Assembly (NCBI RefSeq): GCF_017302985.1
Contig: NZ_JAFIMU010000004.1
Location: 635,001 to 699,000 of the forward strand
DNA length: 64,000 nucleotides
Direction: 5' to 3'
From: Corallococcus macrosporus
GTDB lineage: Bacteria; Myxococcota; Myxococcia; Myxococcales; Myxococcaceae
Below the pieces are notes generated by a model, which saw only the letters and a program-made list of their open reading frames with translations, was not told the origin of the DNA and searched no databases. The translations under genes were made by a program, and so were the position numbers. Positions 46,802 through 55,367 of this stretch are shown piece after piece (position 1 is the first letter of the stretch; each line of letters starts with the position of its first letter).

Positions 46802-48217
46802 GTGCCCAACGCTCTTTCTCGCGGCATCTTCAACCTGTTCTTCGGCGCGAAGCGTAAGCCGTTCGCGTCGCTGCCCGGTCCCCAGCCGGGGATCCTCGGC
46901 ACCGCCGGGGACTTCCTGGGGGCGTCCCCCTGGGACGTCTGCGCCCGCTATGGCCGTGAATACGGCGGCGTCACGCTCATCTGGATGGGGCCCAACCCCG
47001 GGCTGGTGCTCAACGACCCGGAGCTCATCGCGGAGGTCTACGAGTCCCCCCGCCGGATGGAGTTCGAGAAGGGGAACATCAGCGAGCAGATCCGCCCCTC
47101 CACGACGGACGACACGGCGTTCACGGCGGAGCTGCGCGGGGACTGGGTGCAGAAGCGCGCCCTGGAGCCCTCGGCGCAGTCGTGGGCTCCGGGGGCGCTG
47201 GCGGACCAGGTGGGCCCCATGCAGGCGGCCATCTCCGAGTCCCTGGATGCGCTGCTGAAGCAGGAGCGCATCGACGACCTCGCGTCCGTGCTGCGCCGGC
47301 TGACCTTCGACGCGTTGTCGGTGGCTCAGTTGGGGGAGAAGCCGCCGGATCAGGTGTACGAGGACTTCATGCTGCTCGCGAAGGCGGCGGACGCGCGCAT
47401 CCAGTCGAAGCTGCCGCTGAAGTTCGTGAAGCCGCCCAAGGACTTCGAGGCGGTGAAGGCGCGCTTCTACGGGTACTTCGTGGACCGAATCCGCGAGGCG
47501 CGTAAGCGCCAGGACCCGCGTGCCGTGGACATGATGTCGCGCTACCTGCGGGAGACGCCGGGCATCGATGATCAGGTGCTGGCGCACATGCTCGGGGGCA
47601 CGTACTTCGGCGGAGCGTTCTCCTCCAGCGTCACGCTGGTGGGAGCGTTCCACCAGCTCAACAAGTACCCCGAGGCCGACGCGCGCCTCGCCGCCGAGGC
47701 GACGGCGCTGGTGGCGGACAGCCTGCTGACGTCCGGGAAGCTGGAGGGCGCGAAGTGGGCGGAGGCGGTGGCCTACGAAGCGCTGCGCATCCTGCCTGCG
47801 GTCCGGGTGATGACGCGTACGCCATCGAAGGACGCGCAGCTGGCCGGAGTCACGTTGCCGGCGGGTTCGATGATCATGATCTCGAACCAGCACCTGCACC
47901 GGGACCCGAAGCACTGGGAGGACCCGGACACGTTCAAGCCGGAGCGCTGGCTGAACGGAGGCGCGGCGAGAGACCCGCTGGGGAGCGGCTACTTCTTCCC
48001 GTTCGGAAGGGGACCGCGAGCATGCGTGGGCGCGGACTTCGCGATGGTGTTCCTGAAGACAGCGCTGACAACGATTGCGTCACGCGTGAAGGTCCAGCTG
48101 GATTCGACGGAGCCGTTTGAAGAGGGCTTCTTCTTCGGCGTGGTGCTGCCCAAGGGCGTCACCGGGAAGCTTGTCGCCCGGACGGCGCAGGCGTCACTCA
48201 AGGCAAAGGTTGGATGA
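46802..48217 (+). CDS. Cytochrome P450 lacking the acid-alcohol pair
   Basis: A 471-residue soluble P450. The heme-binding loop FPFGRGPRACVG, the ExxR helix (YEALRI) and the meander are intact. The I-helix, which normally has a conserved acid-Thr pair for O2 activation, reads GGTYFGGAFSSS, with Phe273 and Ser274 at those positions. P450s that rearrange hydroperoxides (CYP74, prostacyclin and thromboxane synthases) also lack a working pair. Its gene follows a lipoxygenase by 21 bases with the same orientation, so a role as a fatty-acid hydroperoxide isomerase, lyase or synthase is inferred. GTG start. Confidence 0.88.
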   Translation: MPNALSRGIFNLFFGAKRKPFASLPGPQPGILGTAGDFLGASPWDVCARYGREYGGVTLIWMGPNPGLVLNDPELIAEVYESPRRMEFEKGNISEQIRPSTTDDTAFTAELRGDWVQKRALEPSAQSWAPGALADQVGPMQAAISESLDALLKQERIDDLASVLRRLTFDALSVAQLGEKPPDQVYEDFMLLAKAADARIQSKLPLKFVKPPKDFEAVKARFYGYFVDRIREARKRQDPRAVDMMSRYLRETPGIDDQVLAHMLGGTYFGGAFSSSVTLVGAFHQLNKYPEADARLAAEATALVADSLLTSGKLEGAKWAEAVAYEALRILPAVRVMTRTPSKDAQLAGVTLPAGSMIMISNQHLHRDPKHWEDPDTFKPERWLNGGAARDPLGSGYFFPFGRGPRACVGADFAMVFLKTALTTIASRVKVQLDSTEPFEEGFFFGVVLPKGVTGKLVARTAQASLKAKVG

Positions 48218-48247
48218 ACGGTACCTGCCCTGGTAGGTTGGTACTTC

Positions 48248-49180
48248 ATGCGCGTCCTCCCGCTTCTCAGGTATGGCCTCCTGCTTGTCCTGATCGCCTC
48301 GCCATCCCTGGCGAGGGACGTGTCAGACAAACTCACCATCCGGACGCTCAAGGTCCCAGCCCATCCAGCCCAGGAGGCGTCGTCCATCTATGTCTCCTGG
48401 CAGGTGGTGACAGCGCTTCGGTTCGAGGCGGAAGTTGATCCCGCCAGGACGAAGTTCCTGGGGTGGGAAGGACGTTTCGAAGCGCCGCTGATCGGCGGCA
48501 AGAAGGTCATCCTCGAACCGCTGCGTGAGCTTGATAGCGGCGAAGCGTTACCCCTGCTGGTGACACTCGTTGATGGAACAGAGTTCACGTTCCTCGTGAA
48601 GGCCAAGATCCGGGAGGATTGGGGCTGGATCGACTACCAGGTCAACGTGTTCAAGGACCCGGACAGTTACGATGCGATCCTCTCGTCGCTCTACGACTCG
48701 CTCAGCCGGGAGCGCAAACTGAGTGAGGAGAACGAGCGCTTCAAGAAGGAAGAGAACTCGGTCGACCACGCTTACGCGACGCTTCTTGCGAATGGGCAGG
48801 TCAAGAAGACGCCGTTTCGGCGCGCGAAGTTCTGGCGCTCGAAGAACGAAGACATGGACGTCGTCGTTGAAGTCTTCTCGGGTCCGGAAAAGGCAGCGGC
48901 CGTCATTCACCTGACGAACACCTACCATGGTCAGTCCTGGAGGTTCGACGGGGCCTCTCTCACTCGCGACTCCTCCAGTGACACCGCTCGCCCGTTCGCG
49001 CTTCGCATGAATCGCACAGTCCTCACTTCAGGACAGTCGGGGAGGATCGCCGTCGTTGTCGACAAGAGCGCCTTCGAGGACAAGGACGGGCAACTGGCCG
49101 ATCTGGCCCTCCAGATCTTCCGGGACGATGGACTCCTCCAGGTGTTCGTCGCGATGGATCACACCCTGCTTCGGCAGTAG
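48248..49180 (+). CDS. DUF2381-type secreted protein
   Basis: A 310-residue protein of the myxobacterial paralogous family DUF2381. It has a signal peptide (MRVLPLLRYGLLLVLIASPSLA), a beta-rich N-terminal half, a charged coiled segment (about residues 160-175) and a second beta region. Members are often encoded near Ser/Thr kinases; none is present next to this one. It begins a run of three small genes in DNA of somewhat lower GC than the upstream P450. Function unknown. Confidence 0.75.
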   Translation: MRVLPLLRYGLLLVLIASPSLARDVSDKLTIRTLKVPAHPAQEASSIYVSWQVVTALRFEAEVDPARTKFLGWEGRFEAPLIGGKKVILEPLRELDSGEALPLLVTLVDGTEFTFLVKAKIREDWGWIDYQVNVFKDPDSYDAILSSLYDSLSRERKLSEENERFKKEENSVDHAYATLLANGQVKKTPFRRAKFWRSKNEDMDVVVEVFSGPEKAAAVIHLTNTYHGQSWRFDGASLTRDSSSDTARPFALRMNRTVLTSGQSGRIAVVVDKSAFEDKDGQLADLALQIFRDDGLLQVFVAMDHTLLRQ

Positions 49181-49191
49181 AAGTGGCGCTC

Positions 49192-49683
49192 ATGCGCATG
49201 CCCAAGGCCCTGTTGCTCGGCTCCGTGTTCCTGCTTGGCGCTCCTTCCGGATGCACGACGGCGGGCGGTGTGGCTCTTCGTCCCGACGGCACCCCAGGAC
49301 CGCAGGAGTGCCCGGCGAAGGCGCTCGAAGTCATGCGATACTTGAGGCTGCGCGTTGGGGATGCAGCGCTGGCGGATCTCGATGCCAACCAGATCGACGC
49401 CCGGCGCATCTCGCTCTACGACGGACCCATTGAGAGCATCCTCAAGGACGACATCGGCACCCTTGAGGCGACGACACGCCTGTATGGGCGGGTCTGGACG
49501 AGCGGGCCCCAGGTCGTCATTCGCTGGTACGAGGCCCATCCGCCAGATGGCGACAAGGTTCCCATCTGTGCCGTGGCCCGGCTCAGCAGGGACCAGATGC
49601 GGAAGCTGCCTGACTCAAAGCCTGGAATGGCGATCCTCGACGGCTCCGTTGCGGCTGCCTACATCGTCGATTCTTTTCGCTGA
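49192..49683 (+). CDS. Small lipoprotein
   Basis: A 163-residue predicted lipoprotein. The signal sequence ends at the lipobox PSGC, followed by TTAGG. The mature part has an Asp/Arg-rich alpha-beta pattern ending in IVDSFR. Three starts are possible (GTG 49183, ATG 49192, ATG 49198); 49192 gives a compact signal peptide. The gene follows the DUF2381 gene immediately and was probably acquired with it. Unrecognised. Confidence 0.6.
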   Translation: MRMPKALLLGSVFLLGAPSGCTTAGGVALRPDGTPGPQECPAKALEVMRYLRLRVGDAALADLDANQIDARRISLYDGPIESILKDDIGTLEATTRLYGRVWTSGPQVVIRWYEAHPPDGDKVPICAVARLSRDQMRKLPDSKPGMAILDGSVAAAYIVDSFR

Positions 49684-49723
49684 GCGTTAACGGAAGAGTC
49701 GGCCTCCATCTGTAGGAAGCCCC

Positions 49724-50101
49724 ATGGCCTATAACGCCAATTTCGACGTCGATGCTGTGATGGGCGTCCTTGGGACGATCGGAGAGCGGTTCCCGGACGG
49801 CACTTCCGAGGACGAAGCCCTGAGAATCGCCGCAGTAGCGCTGCTCTACGTTCGCGAGAAAGGGAAGTTGGAGGACTACCGGGACTACTTCCGGAAGTTC
49901 TTTGTCCCCGCCACGGAGTCGATTGCCGTGCTCCAGTCGTTCTCCACGACGGAAGAAGCTGACGCCTGGCTCGCGCAGGGAATGGGGCACGAGGGCGACC
50001 TGATTCGTGTCGCGGGAAAGGGCTTCCGGGTCATTTCCCGCAGGAAGGGCGACGGGCTGATGTTTCTCCGCACGCCACTTCCCGAGGAAATGGAGCCCTG
50101 A
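49724..50101 (+). CDS. Cytoplasmic hypothetical protein
   Basis: A 125-residue protein with no signal peptide or membrane helix. An N-terminal helical region (MAYNANFDVDAVMGVL...) is followed by a short alpha-beta region with VLQSFSTTEEADAWL, and a C-terminal beta hairpin. It follows the small lipoprotein by 40 bases and is likely in the same unit. No family recognised. Confidence 0.65.
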   Translation: MAYNANFDVDAVMGVLGTIGERFPDGTSEDEALRIAAVALLYVREKGKLEDYRDYFRKFFVPATESIAVLQSFSTTEEADAWLAQGMGHEGDLIRVAGKGFRVISRRKGDGLMFLRTPLPEEMEP

Positions 50102-50143
50102 ACGTTTCAGTCGCAGGGCCCGGGCTGGCTCACTTCATCCTCG

Positions 50144-51280
50144 CTACTGGATCGCGAGCTGGTACGGCCTGAGAGACACCACCGCGTTGCCGCGTGCTCC
50201 GCTGTGGTTGGTGTAAATCTGATTCTTCTCCAGGGTGTAGAACGAATCGACATAGTCGTCGTCGTTGGTGAACCATTCACCCGGCATGCGATCCACCAGC
50301 CCGCTGCCCAGGGCCACGAGGGCGCCGATTTCCGGCTGGCCGATGGCCGTCAGGATCTGGCTTGCGACATTGAACAGGTAGCTCACCAGCTCCTGGTAGC
50401 TGGTGTTGTCGTCGTGCTCCATGAGGATGACGTTCGCCGCGGCCCAGCGGTAACGCTCCCAGAAGATCAGGACCTGGTTCGGGGCGTAGATCCTGCCGTC
50501 CGTGTCCAGATAGGGCATGTCGACGATGTCCAACTGCGGCGCGTCACGGCTGGGGTCGACACCATTGACGATGGCATAGACCTCCGCGCTACCGGAGATC
50601 CACGGCTCCTCGTCGTTGTTCAGGGAGATGCGGTCGAGGATCGTCACCGGCGTGCTGGTCGCCGCGGCGGCCGTGTCCAGGACGGGCAGGGGACGTTGCC
50701 CGAGGGTCACGAGCTGCTCGCGCATCAGCTTGATGCCGACGGCCAGGTCCCTGCGCGCGTCGATGTCCACCACCAACACCGGCTGTTCAGGCATGCGGTG
50801 CACATCGAGCCGGTGCACACGGCCAAGCCCATCGAAGGCCTCGATGAATCGCCACTGGGAGTCATCGCCATCCGGTTCGTACGCGTAGAGGGGTTCAACG
50901 CCTTGCTGCAATGCCGTCAGCATGGACGCGCTGGCCAGACGCAGCTGCAGCAGGCTGTCGAGCTCACGCTCGATGCCCTTGAGCCGACGGATGCTCAGGT
51001 CCGCTCGCTCCGCCACGCCCGTGACGGAAGCCGGGGCCGGCACGGTGCTCAGCCACTGCTTCAGGTCCACCGCGAGCTGCTCGCCGCTCAAGCGGGAAGC
51101 GAGGGCCTTTCGCAGCACCGGGTCCTGCTTCGCCAGGGTCAGCGCCACCTCGCGCTTGTCGGCGGCCAGCGACACGCTGATGCGTTCGCGCAGCGCCGCT
51201 GGCTTCATGTCGGCGGCTCGAGCTTGGGGGGCTGCGTTCACACAAACGAACAGCGCGATGACCATCCCTATCCGCTTCAT
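50144..51280 (-). CDS. Secreted DUF3103-like protein
   Basis: A 378-residue protein with a signal peptide (MKRIGMVIALFVCVNAAPQARA). The C-terminal half resembles the DUF3103 family: SLNNDEEPWISGSAEVYAIV, DMPYLDTDGRIYAPNQVLIFW, and MEHDDNT. The N-terminal half is helical. ATG at 51280 has GGAGAAG upstream. Its 3' flank shares sequence with the flank of the gene remnant at 51521, which suggests past duplication. The family assignment is from memory and should be treated as likely. Confidence 0.65.
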   Translation of the reverse strand: MKRIGMVIALFVCVNAAPQARAADMKPAALRERISVSLAADKREVALTLAKQDPVLRKALASRLSGEQLAVDLKQWLSTVPAPASVTGVAERADLSIRRLKGIERELDSLLQLRLASASMLTALQQGVEPLYAYEPDGDDSQWRFIEAFDGLGRVHRLDVHRMPEQPVLVVDIDARRDLAVGIKLMREQLVTLGQRPLPVLDTAAAATSTPVTILDRISLNNDEEPWISGSAEVYAIVNGVDPSRDAPQLDIVDMPYLDTDGRIYAPNQVLIFWERYRWAAANVILMEHDDNTSYQELVSYLFNVASQILTAIGQPEIGALVALGSGLVDRMPGEWFTNDDDYVDSFYTLEKNQIYTNHSGARGNAVVSLRPYQLAIQ

Positions 51281-51483
51281 TGGCTTCTCCGGTGGGTGAG
51301 AGAGGGTGCTGGGCCAGCAGCCGCAGGTGCACGGCAATGCTGACCTGCCATTATTCATTATGGCCCGCGTTCATGGATATGCGAGAAAACCCGGATTGCG
51401 TGAGCCGCTCTCAGCGAGGCCGTCTCTCACGCGCATACTGGCGCTGCCGAGGCCTCGTGGGGGCTCTCAGGGTTTCAGCCGCA

Positions 51484-51511
51484 GGGACCCGGGCCGGATG
51501 AGCCCGGTCCC
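51484..51511 (-). terminator. Terminator-like hairpin of the gene remnant
   Basis: GGGACCCGGGC (51484-51494) pairs with AGCCCGGTCCC (51501-51511) with one bulge. It lies about ten bases beyond the stop codon of the minus-strand remnant, where an intrinsic terminator of the original gene would be. Confidence 0.45.
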
Positions 51512-51520
51512 GCAGCAGGC

Positions 51521-51679
51521 TCACTTCATCAGCGCGATAGTGAACCGTAACCGTCCACGAATCCAGTCGTCGGGCGTACTGCTCGAAGTGCTCACGGGGC
51601 CTGGGTCGGGCAGGTCGGAATCCAGCGTGCTGGCCGTATCCTGGACCGTCAAGGGACGTACTCGACGCACGCTGCGGCC
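51521..51679 (-). pseudogene. Possible C-terminal gene remnant
   Basis: An open minus-strand frame of 52 codons with no start codon, bounded upstream by TAA (51680-51682), ends at a TGA at 51521. The peptide has a Ser/Thr/Pro-rich stretch and ends DDWIRGRLRFTIALMK, which reads like a genuine C-terminal strand. A hairpin follows the stop. It is best read as the 3' end of a gene whose remainder was lost at the border of the low-GC insertion. Evidence is modest. Confidence 0.35.
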
Positions 51680-51892
51680 TTAATTACCCGCAGTCCGTGA
51701 TCCGCTACTCCACGTTCCATCACGTGGCGACGCAGTTCTAGCTAGGCATTAGTCTGCGGACCATGGGGGCGGGCAAGTAGCCATAAAGGCCACTTGGTCG
51801 GGGAAAAGCTACTGAGTAGTCTATGTATGGCTTTTTGGTGCGGCCCAATTGTCAAGAGTGATCTTTGGCTGGATGCTCGTCGTCAGCAGTCC

Positions 51893-54610
51893 TTAGCTTT
51901 TACCAGAACGTTTGCCCTGTAAATTCTGGGCGTGCCTTAGAATGGCCTCGTATGCAGGTATTGACTCTGCCGGAAATATGTCTGGAGATGAAACCTTTAA
52001 GGTGATTTCGAACAGGCGATTCATGTTGAACAAACGATTTGCTCGCTCGCTATTTAATGTATAGGTCGCAACCTCGCGAAAGACCCCTTCATCCCATCTG
52101 ATTTGGTCTGCTCTGTCGACAATAAACTGGTTGATTTGGGGTAAGACTGCTTCGGGCGCCAGCTCGGCAGCTTCAATGAGCGCGTCAGAAAATGGTCTCC
52201 AATGCGCAAAAGGAAGCCCCTCAAATTTCTTTTGTCTGACTCTGCCGAGGCCCCAGCAGTTGATAAGCAGAGTGGCCGGTTCTGCACCGCGAAGCGCATC
52301 CGCCAAGTGTTTGGGGTCTTTTGATATAAACGAGTCGCAGAGTATTTCGATAAATGAAGCCTTGATTTCCTCAGCTTGGGCTTGCGGAACAAGTTCGGGG
52401 CCAGACCCATCTTTCGTCAAAAAGAAATAGAGGAGAGTGCTGGTCAATTGGAGATTGACCGATGTGGTCAGTTTAATGAGTTCTTTGAGGGTGGATGGAA
52501 GGAGTTCGTTCTCTTTGTCCAGCAGCAGATGCCAGATGGCTATGACGCTTGGCGGATAGCGGTTTCCCCATTCGACGGGTGAGCGCCGCAGTTCAGCGCG
52601 AACAGTGGCGTCCAGGAGTTTGGTCAGTTCATGAGTGCCAAGTAGTAAACCAGCAAAAGCTCTGACTGTATCGAGTTGGGATGCCTTGAGTAGACGGGAC
52701 ACTAGTTCGTTTGAAAAGTGAGATTTCCAAAGAACAATGTCTTTGAGGATGGGTTGGTCCTTTTCTTCGGTGGACAGCGAGTCTTGCGATAGGTAGCGCT
52801 TCCAGTAGTCTCGATGCGATCTTACGGAGAGTCCCTGAGGCTTTATCTTTGCGACTTGCTGTGTCCCCGGCTCTCTCCAGTTCGGAAAGATGAAGTCGAG
52901 AATTTCCTCTATTGCGGCTCGTTTTGGACTTGCTGCCGATCCCCAAAGAGCGTTGAACTGTATTTCAAAGTTTGATTTTGCTTCGGTGTTGGATCTTGAC
53001 TCTCGAGGCCTGCTTTCACTTCTGATTTCGTCGATGTTGTCCACTATTAGAGCGAATACATCTGGCTCTGATGCTCGGAGCAGTGACACTGAGAATAGAT
53101 CATCAAAATCTATTTCGCCTCTTAGTTTGTCCCAGACATCAAGGCATTGGCGGAGGCCATATTTTATTTTGCGTGGATTGTTGCAGATGGTTGCCAGCGC
53201 GACCGGCAAGGTGAACATGTCCTGGGGGACGTAAGGAGCCCAATCGAACCAGTCGGCCGTGGAGTTGCCGCGAAGGTGCTCGCGCGTGGATAGCGATACT
53301 GGATCGATATAGCTCTCTGTTGCCAGACACCCTTTCATGAATGCGGAAAGTGTTTTCCAGATAAATTTTGGTTCGATTGTGGGGAGAGGTTCGACAATTC
53401 TCGCTATTTTCTCGATGTCGAACCTGGCACTCAGTAGGGTCGATGCGAACACGACTTGTATGGAGGTCGCTTCAGATATCGAGTGAAGAAGCGACCGAAG
53501 AGGGGCAAGTCGTTCGACCTCAGGGGGGTGCGTCGTCGATGTAGACCCTGCAAAACGCTCCAAGTCCTCGATCCAGAGAACGAAATGCATATCTAGCGCC
53601 GCAGTTACTTCGTCAAAATCAGAAAGAATTGCGGCGGGCGGACGATTGCGTCGAAACAGTTTGGCCCAGCCAACGCCTGCGTTCTCGATGGTGGAAATAT
53701 ACTCGTCGGGGAGCCCGGCAATGGGAGTTGTGTTGACGTGCCGGCCTAGTTCTTCTGTTAGTGAACTCAATATGCCGTGGATCGCTGCGTCTACTGTGTC
53801 GAATGGCCACAGACTGATGCGCACGACGGCAACGGATTGCCCCAATAAACCCGCATCATTTAATTCGTGGAGTACGAGATTGTAGATAGACGTCTTTCCG
53901 GAGCCGAGTTCGCCGATTAGTGCGATCGTTAGCGCCTTTTCGGTGCGTGCCTTAATTTTGTTTGAGATTCTTTTTGCGATTGGGTTCCGACTGAAGGTGT
54001 CTAGGTCTGGGTGGTTGATTGGAGTGTCATTCTGGACCCAGATTCGTAGTTTCGAAAAGTCGATTGTAGGTGGTGTTGGGGCCGCAGGCTGCGTGGTCGA
54101 TGATGCAGGTGGGCTCAAGCCAAGTAGCGCAGCAACTCGTGATTGCTCGTCGCTTGTCCCAATTGTCGAGGCGAGTAGTGCCGCGACAATGAGTAGCATT
54201 GTAATGAAGCCAATCAAAACAAGTATGTTCATCCATGAGGTGGACAGAAAGCTTCTGATTTCATCCGAACTGAGCCCAGGGCATTGTAGTGCCTGCGTGG
54301 CCGAGGGACTTACGGCAAGGAAGAAGATGAGCCAGATGAAGCCCAAGAGCGCTGCGAACCAGGATGGAGGATATCTCCAGAAATGGCGAAGGCCACTCCA
54401 GGCAGGTGCGCGCTTGCGACCCCATAGAAGTCCGAATCCGATGAGAAGCGTAAGTGCAGGTACCACGGCCCATTCTGCGAAGTCCGTGAAGTCTTTGCAG
54501 TTTGGTGCTAAGTGCAGGGCAAATAATGCGGTTGCACCTGCGGGTAGAGAGAATGCGACGATTTCGAACCAACGCTTAATGATGGCGTTGCGATGTCTTG
54601 CGGTGTTCAA
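51893..54610 (-). CDS. Membrane-anchored KAP-type P-loop NTPase, foreign DNA
   Basis: A 905-residue KAP-like NTPase. Three or four membrane helices lie in the N-terminal 170 residues. The Walker A motif is IGELGSGKTS and the Walker B is FVLWIEDLER, the acidic DLER form typical of KAP ATPases. The rest is a long helical domain. KAP proteins are sporadic, often on mobile elements, and include the phage-exclusion factor PifA. The base composition is very unlike the rest: 53941-54000 has 27 G+C in 60, against 48 in 60 for 14761-14820 in secD. The TTG start is weak. Recently acquired, and a defence role is inferred only from the family and composition. Confidence 0.82.
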   Translation of the reverse strand: MNTARHRNAIIKRWFEIVAFSLPAGATALFALHLAPNCKDFTDFAEWAVVPALTLLIGFGLLWGRKRAPAWSGLRHFWRYPPSWFAALLGFIWLIFFLAVSPSATQALQCPGLSSDEIRSFLSTSWMNILVLIGFITMLLIVAALLASTIGTSDEQSRVAALLGLSPPASSTTQPAAPTPPTIDFSKLRIWVQNDTPINHPDLDTFSRNPIAKRISNKIKARTEKALTIALIGELGSGKTSIYNLVLHELNDAGLLGQSVAVVRISLWPFDTVDAAIHGILSSLTEELGRHVNTTPIAGLPDEYISTIENAGVGWAKLFRRNRPPAAILSDFDEVTAALDMHFVLWIEDLERFAGSTSTTHPPEVERLAPLRSLLHSISEATSIQVVFASTLLSARFDIEKIARIVEPLPTIEPKFIWKTLSAFMKGCLATESYIDPVSLSTREHLRGNSTADWFDWAPYVPQDMFTLPVALATICNNPRKIKYGLRQCLDVWDKLRGEIDFDDLFSVSLLRASEPDVFALIVDNIDEIRSESRPRESRSNTEAKSNFEIQFNALWGSAASPKRAAIEEILDFIFPNWREPGTQQVAKIKPQGLSVRSHRDYWKRYLSQDSLSTEEKDQPILKDIVLWKSHFSNELVSRLLKASQLDTVRAFAGLLLGTHELTKLLDATVRAELRRSPVEWGNRYPPSVIAIWHLLLDKENELLPSTLKELIKLTTSVNLQLTSTLLYFFLTKDGSGPELVPQAQAEEIKASFIEILCDSFISKDPKHLADALRGAEPATLLINCWGLGRVRQKKFEGLPFAHWRPFSDALIEAAELAPEAVLPQINQFIVDRADQIRWDEGVFREVATYTLNSERANRLFNMNRLFEITLKVSSPDIFPAESIPAYEAILRHAQNLQGKRSGKS

Positions 54611-54936
54611 AGGTTTTCCATGGAGTAGGGTGCGCTTGGCTTCAAGCGGTTAGGAGCCTTCGGGATGTAGGGCGTTAATTAGATCGATGCTGACGAGGCA
54701 GCGTCCTTGCCATGCGCTGGCTGATGGACAGTGGGTAGGGGCAGTACTAGGCGGAAACAATTCCTCGGAATGTCGGAGTCCGCATGATTCTGCGACGCCA
54801 GCGAGGCCTGATCCAGCGCCTTCGGCAGCGACCCGCTTCAGTCTTCGAACCTATTTCGGTAGGGAAGAAGGTTGTTCTCCTGGCGGGTTGAAGATGCAGG
54901 AGGACGAGCCCATAGGATAGTGAAGAAGGACGACAG
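54611..54936. other. 326-base low-information region upstream of the KAP gene
   Basis: Mixed composition. A 77-codon plus-strand frame (54687-54920) and a 53-codon minus-strand frame that ends near 54680 are present, but neither has a ribosome site or a recognisable product. It probably holds the KAP promoter and the other junction of the acquired DNA. Confidence 0.4.
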
Positions 54937-55239
54937 TTAGCGGGTGCTGGACGAACTGTGGCGACGCATCGAACCGCCCGTGAACGCCCCGGTCGTTGAA
55001 TCCCGCATGTAGGCTACCACCGACGTGGCGGACTGGTCGTAGGTCTTCGTTTCATTGCCTGTCACGGCGACGAAGGTGACCGCGCTGGTTCCGGTGACCT
55101 GGGTGATCAGTCCCTGGGTGACCTGGGAGGTCGCGTCCGTCGACGCTGAGGGATCCACCGCCTCGGCCTCATCGAGACCCGTGCAACCGCCCCCTGTCAT
55201 GCCGATCAGAATCCCGAGGGAAATCAATGGCATCTTCAT
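54937..55239 (-). CDS. Small lipoprotein
   Basis: A 100-residue predicted lipoprotein. Signal sequence MKMPLISLGILIGMTGGGC, with the lipobox at its end. The mature part is Thr/Ser/Val-rich and probably beta structured (TQVTGTSAVTFVAV), ending in a Ser/Arg tail. AAAGGGG precedes the ATG at 55239, and an earlier in-frame start at 55269 seems poorer. No family recognised. Confidence 0.6.
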   Translation of the reverse strand: MKMPLISLGILIGMTGGGCTGLDEAEAVDPSASTDATSQVTQGLITQVTGTSAVTFVAVTGNETKTYDQSATSVVAYMRDSTTGAFTGGSMRRHSSSSTR

Positions 55240-55367
55240 TGTGAAGGCGCCCCTTTCGGCAACGCTCAAAATGGCGTCGCGCAGGGGTATTCATACCGGT
55301 CGGTCTGACATTTCCGGGAGTGCATCGACGCCCGTTTTCCCTCGGAGCGTGGCGGCAAACGGGCTGA

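Larger units (their letters stand above)
51281..51892. other. 612-base gene-poor region with remnant and low-GC junction
   Basis: No intact gene is supported here. From 51484 to 51679 the minus strand has a short gene remnant and a terminator-like hairpin. After about 51690 the base composition falls and merges into the low-GC KAP gene. A perfect odd palindrome CTACT-G-AGTAG (51809-51819) lies in the low-GC part, near the 3' end of the KAP gene. No tRNA, integrase or direct repeat was recognised. Confidence 0.5.

Noticed and set aside
44507-47914. A 1135-codon minus-strand frame across the lipoxygenase and P450 genes
   Set aside because: It is antisense to two genes with full active-site motifs; the product is Arg/Val/Gly/Ala/His shadow sequence.
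54687-54920. A 77-codon plus-strand frame upstream of the KAP gene
   Set aside because: It has no ribosome site, no recognisable domain and no typical codon use.
51690-54936. Looked for an integrase, att repeats or a multi-gene defence system around the KAP gene
   Set aside because: No recombinase, tRNA or direct repeat was seen, so a mobile element is not claimed.
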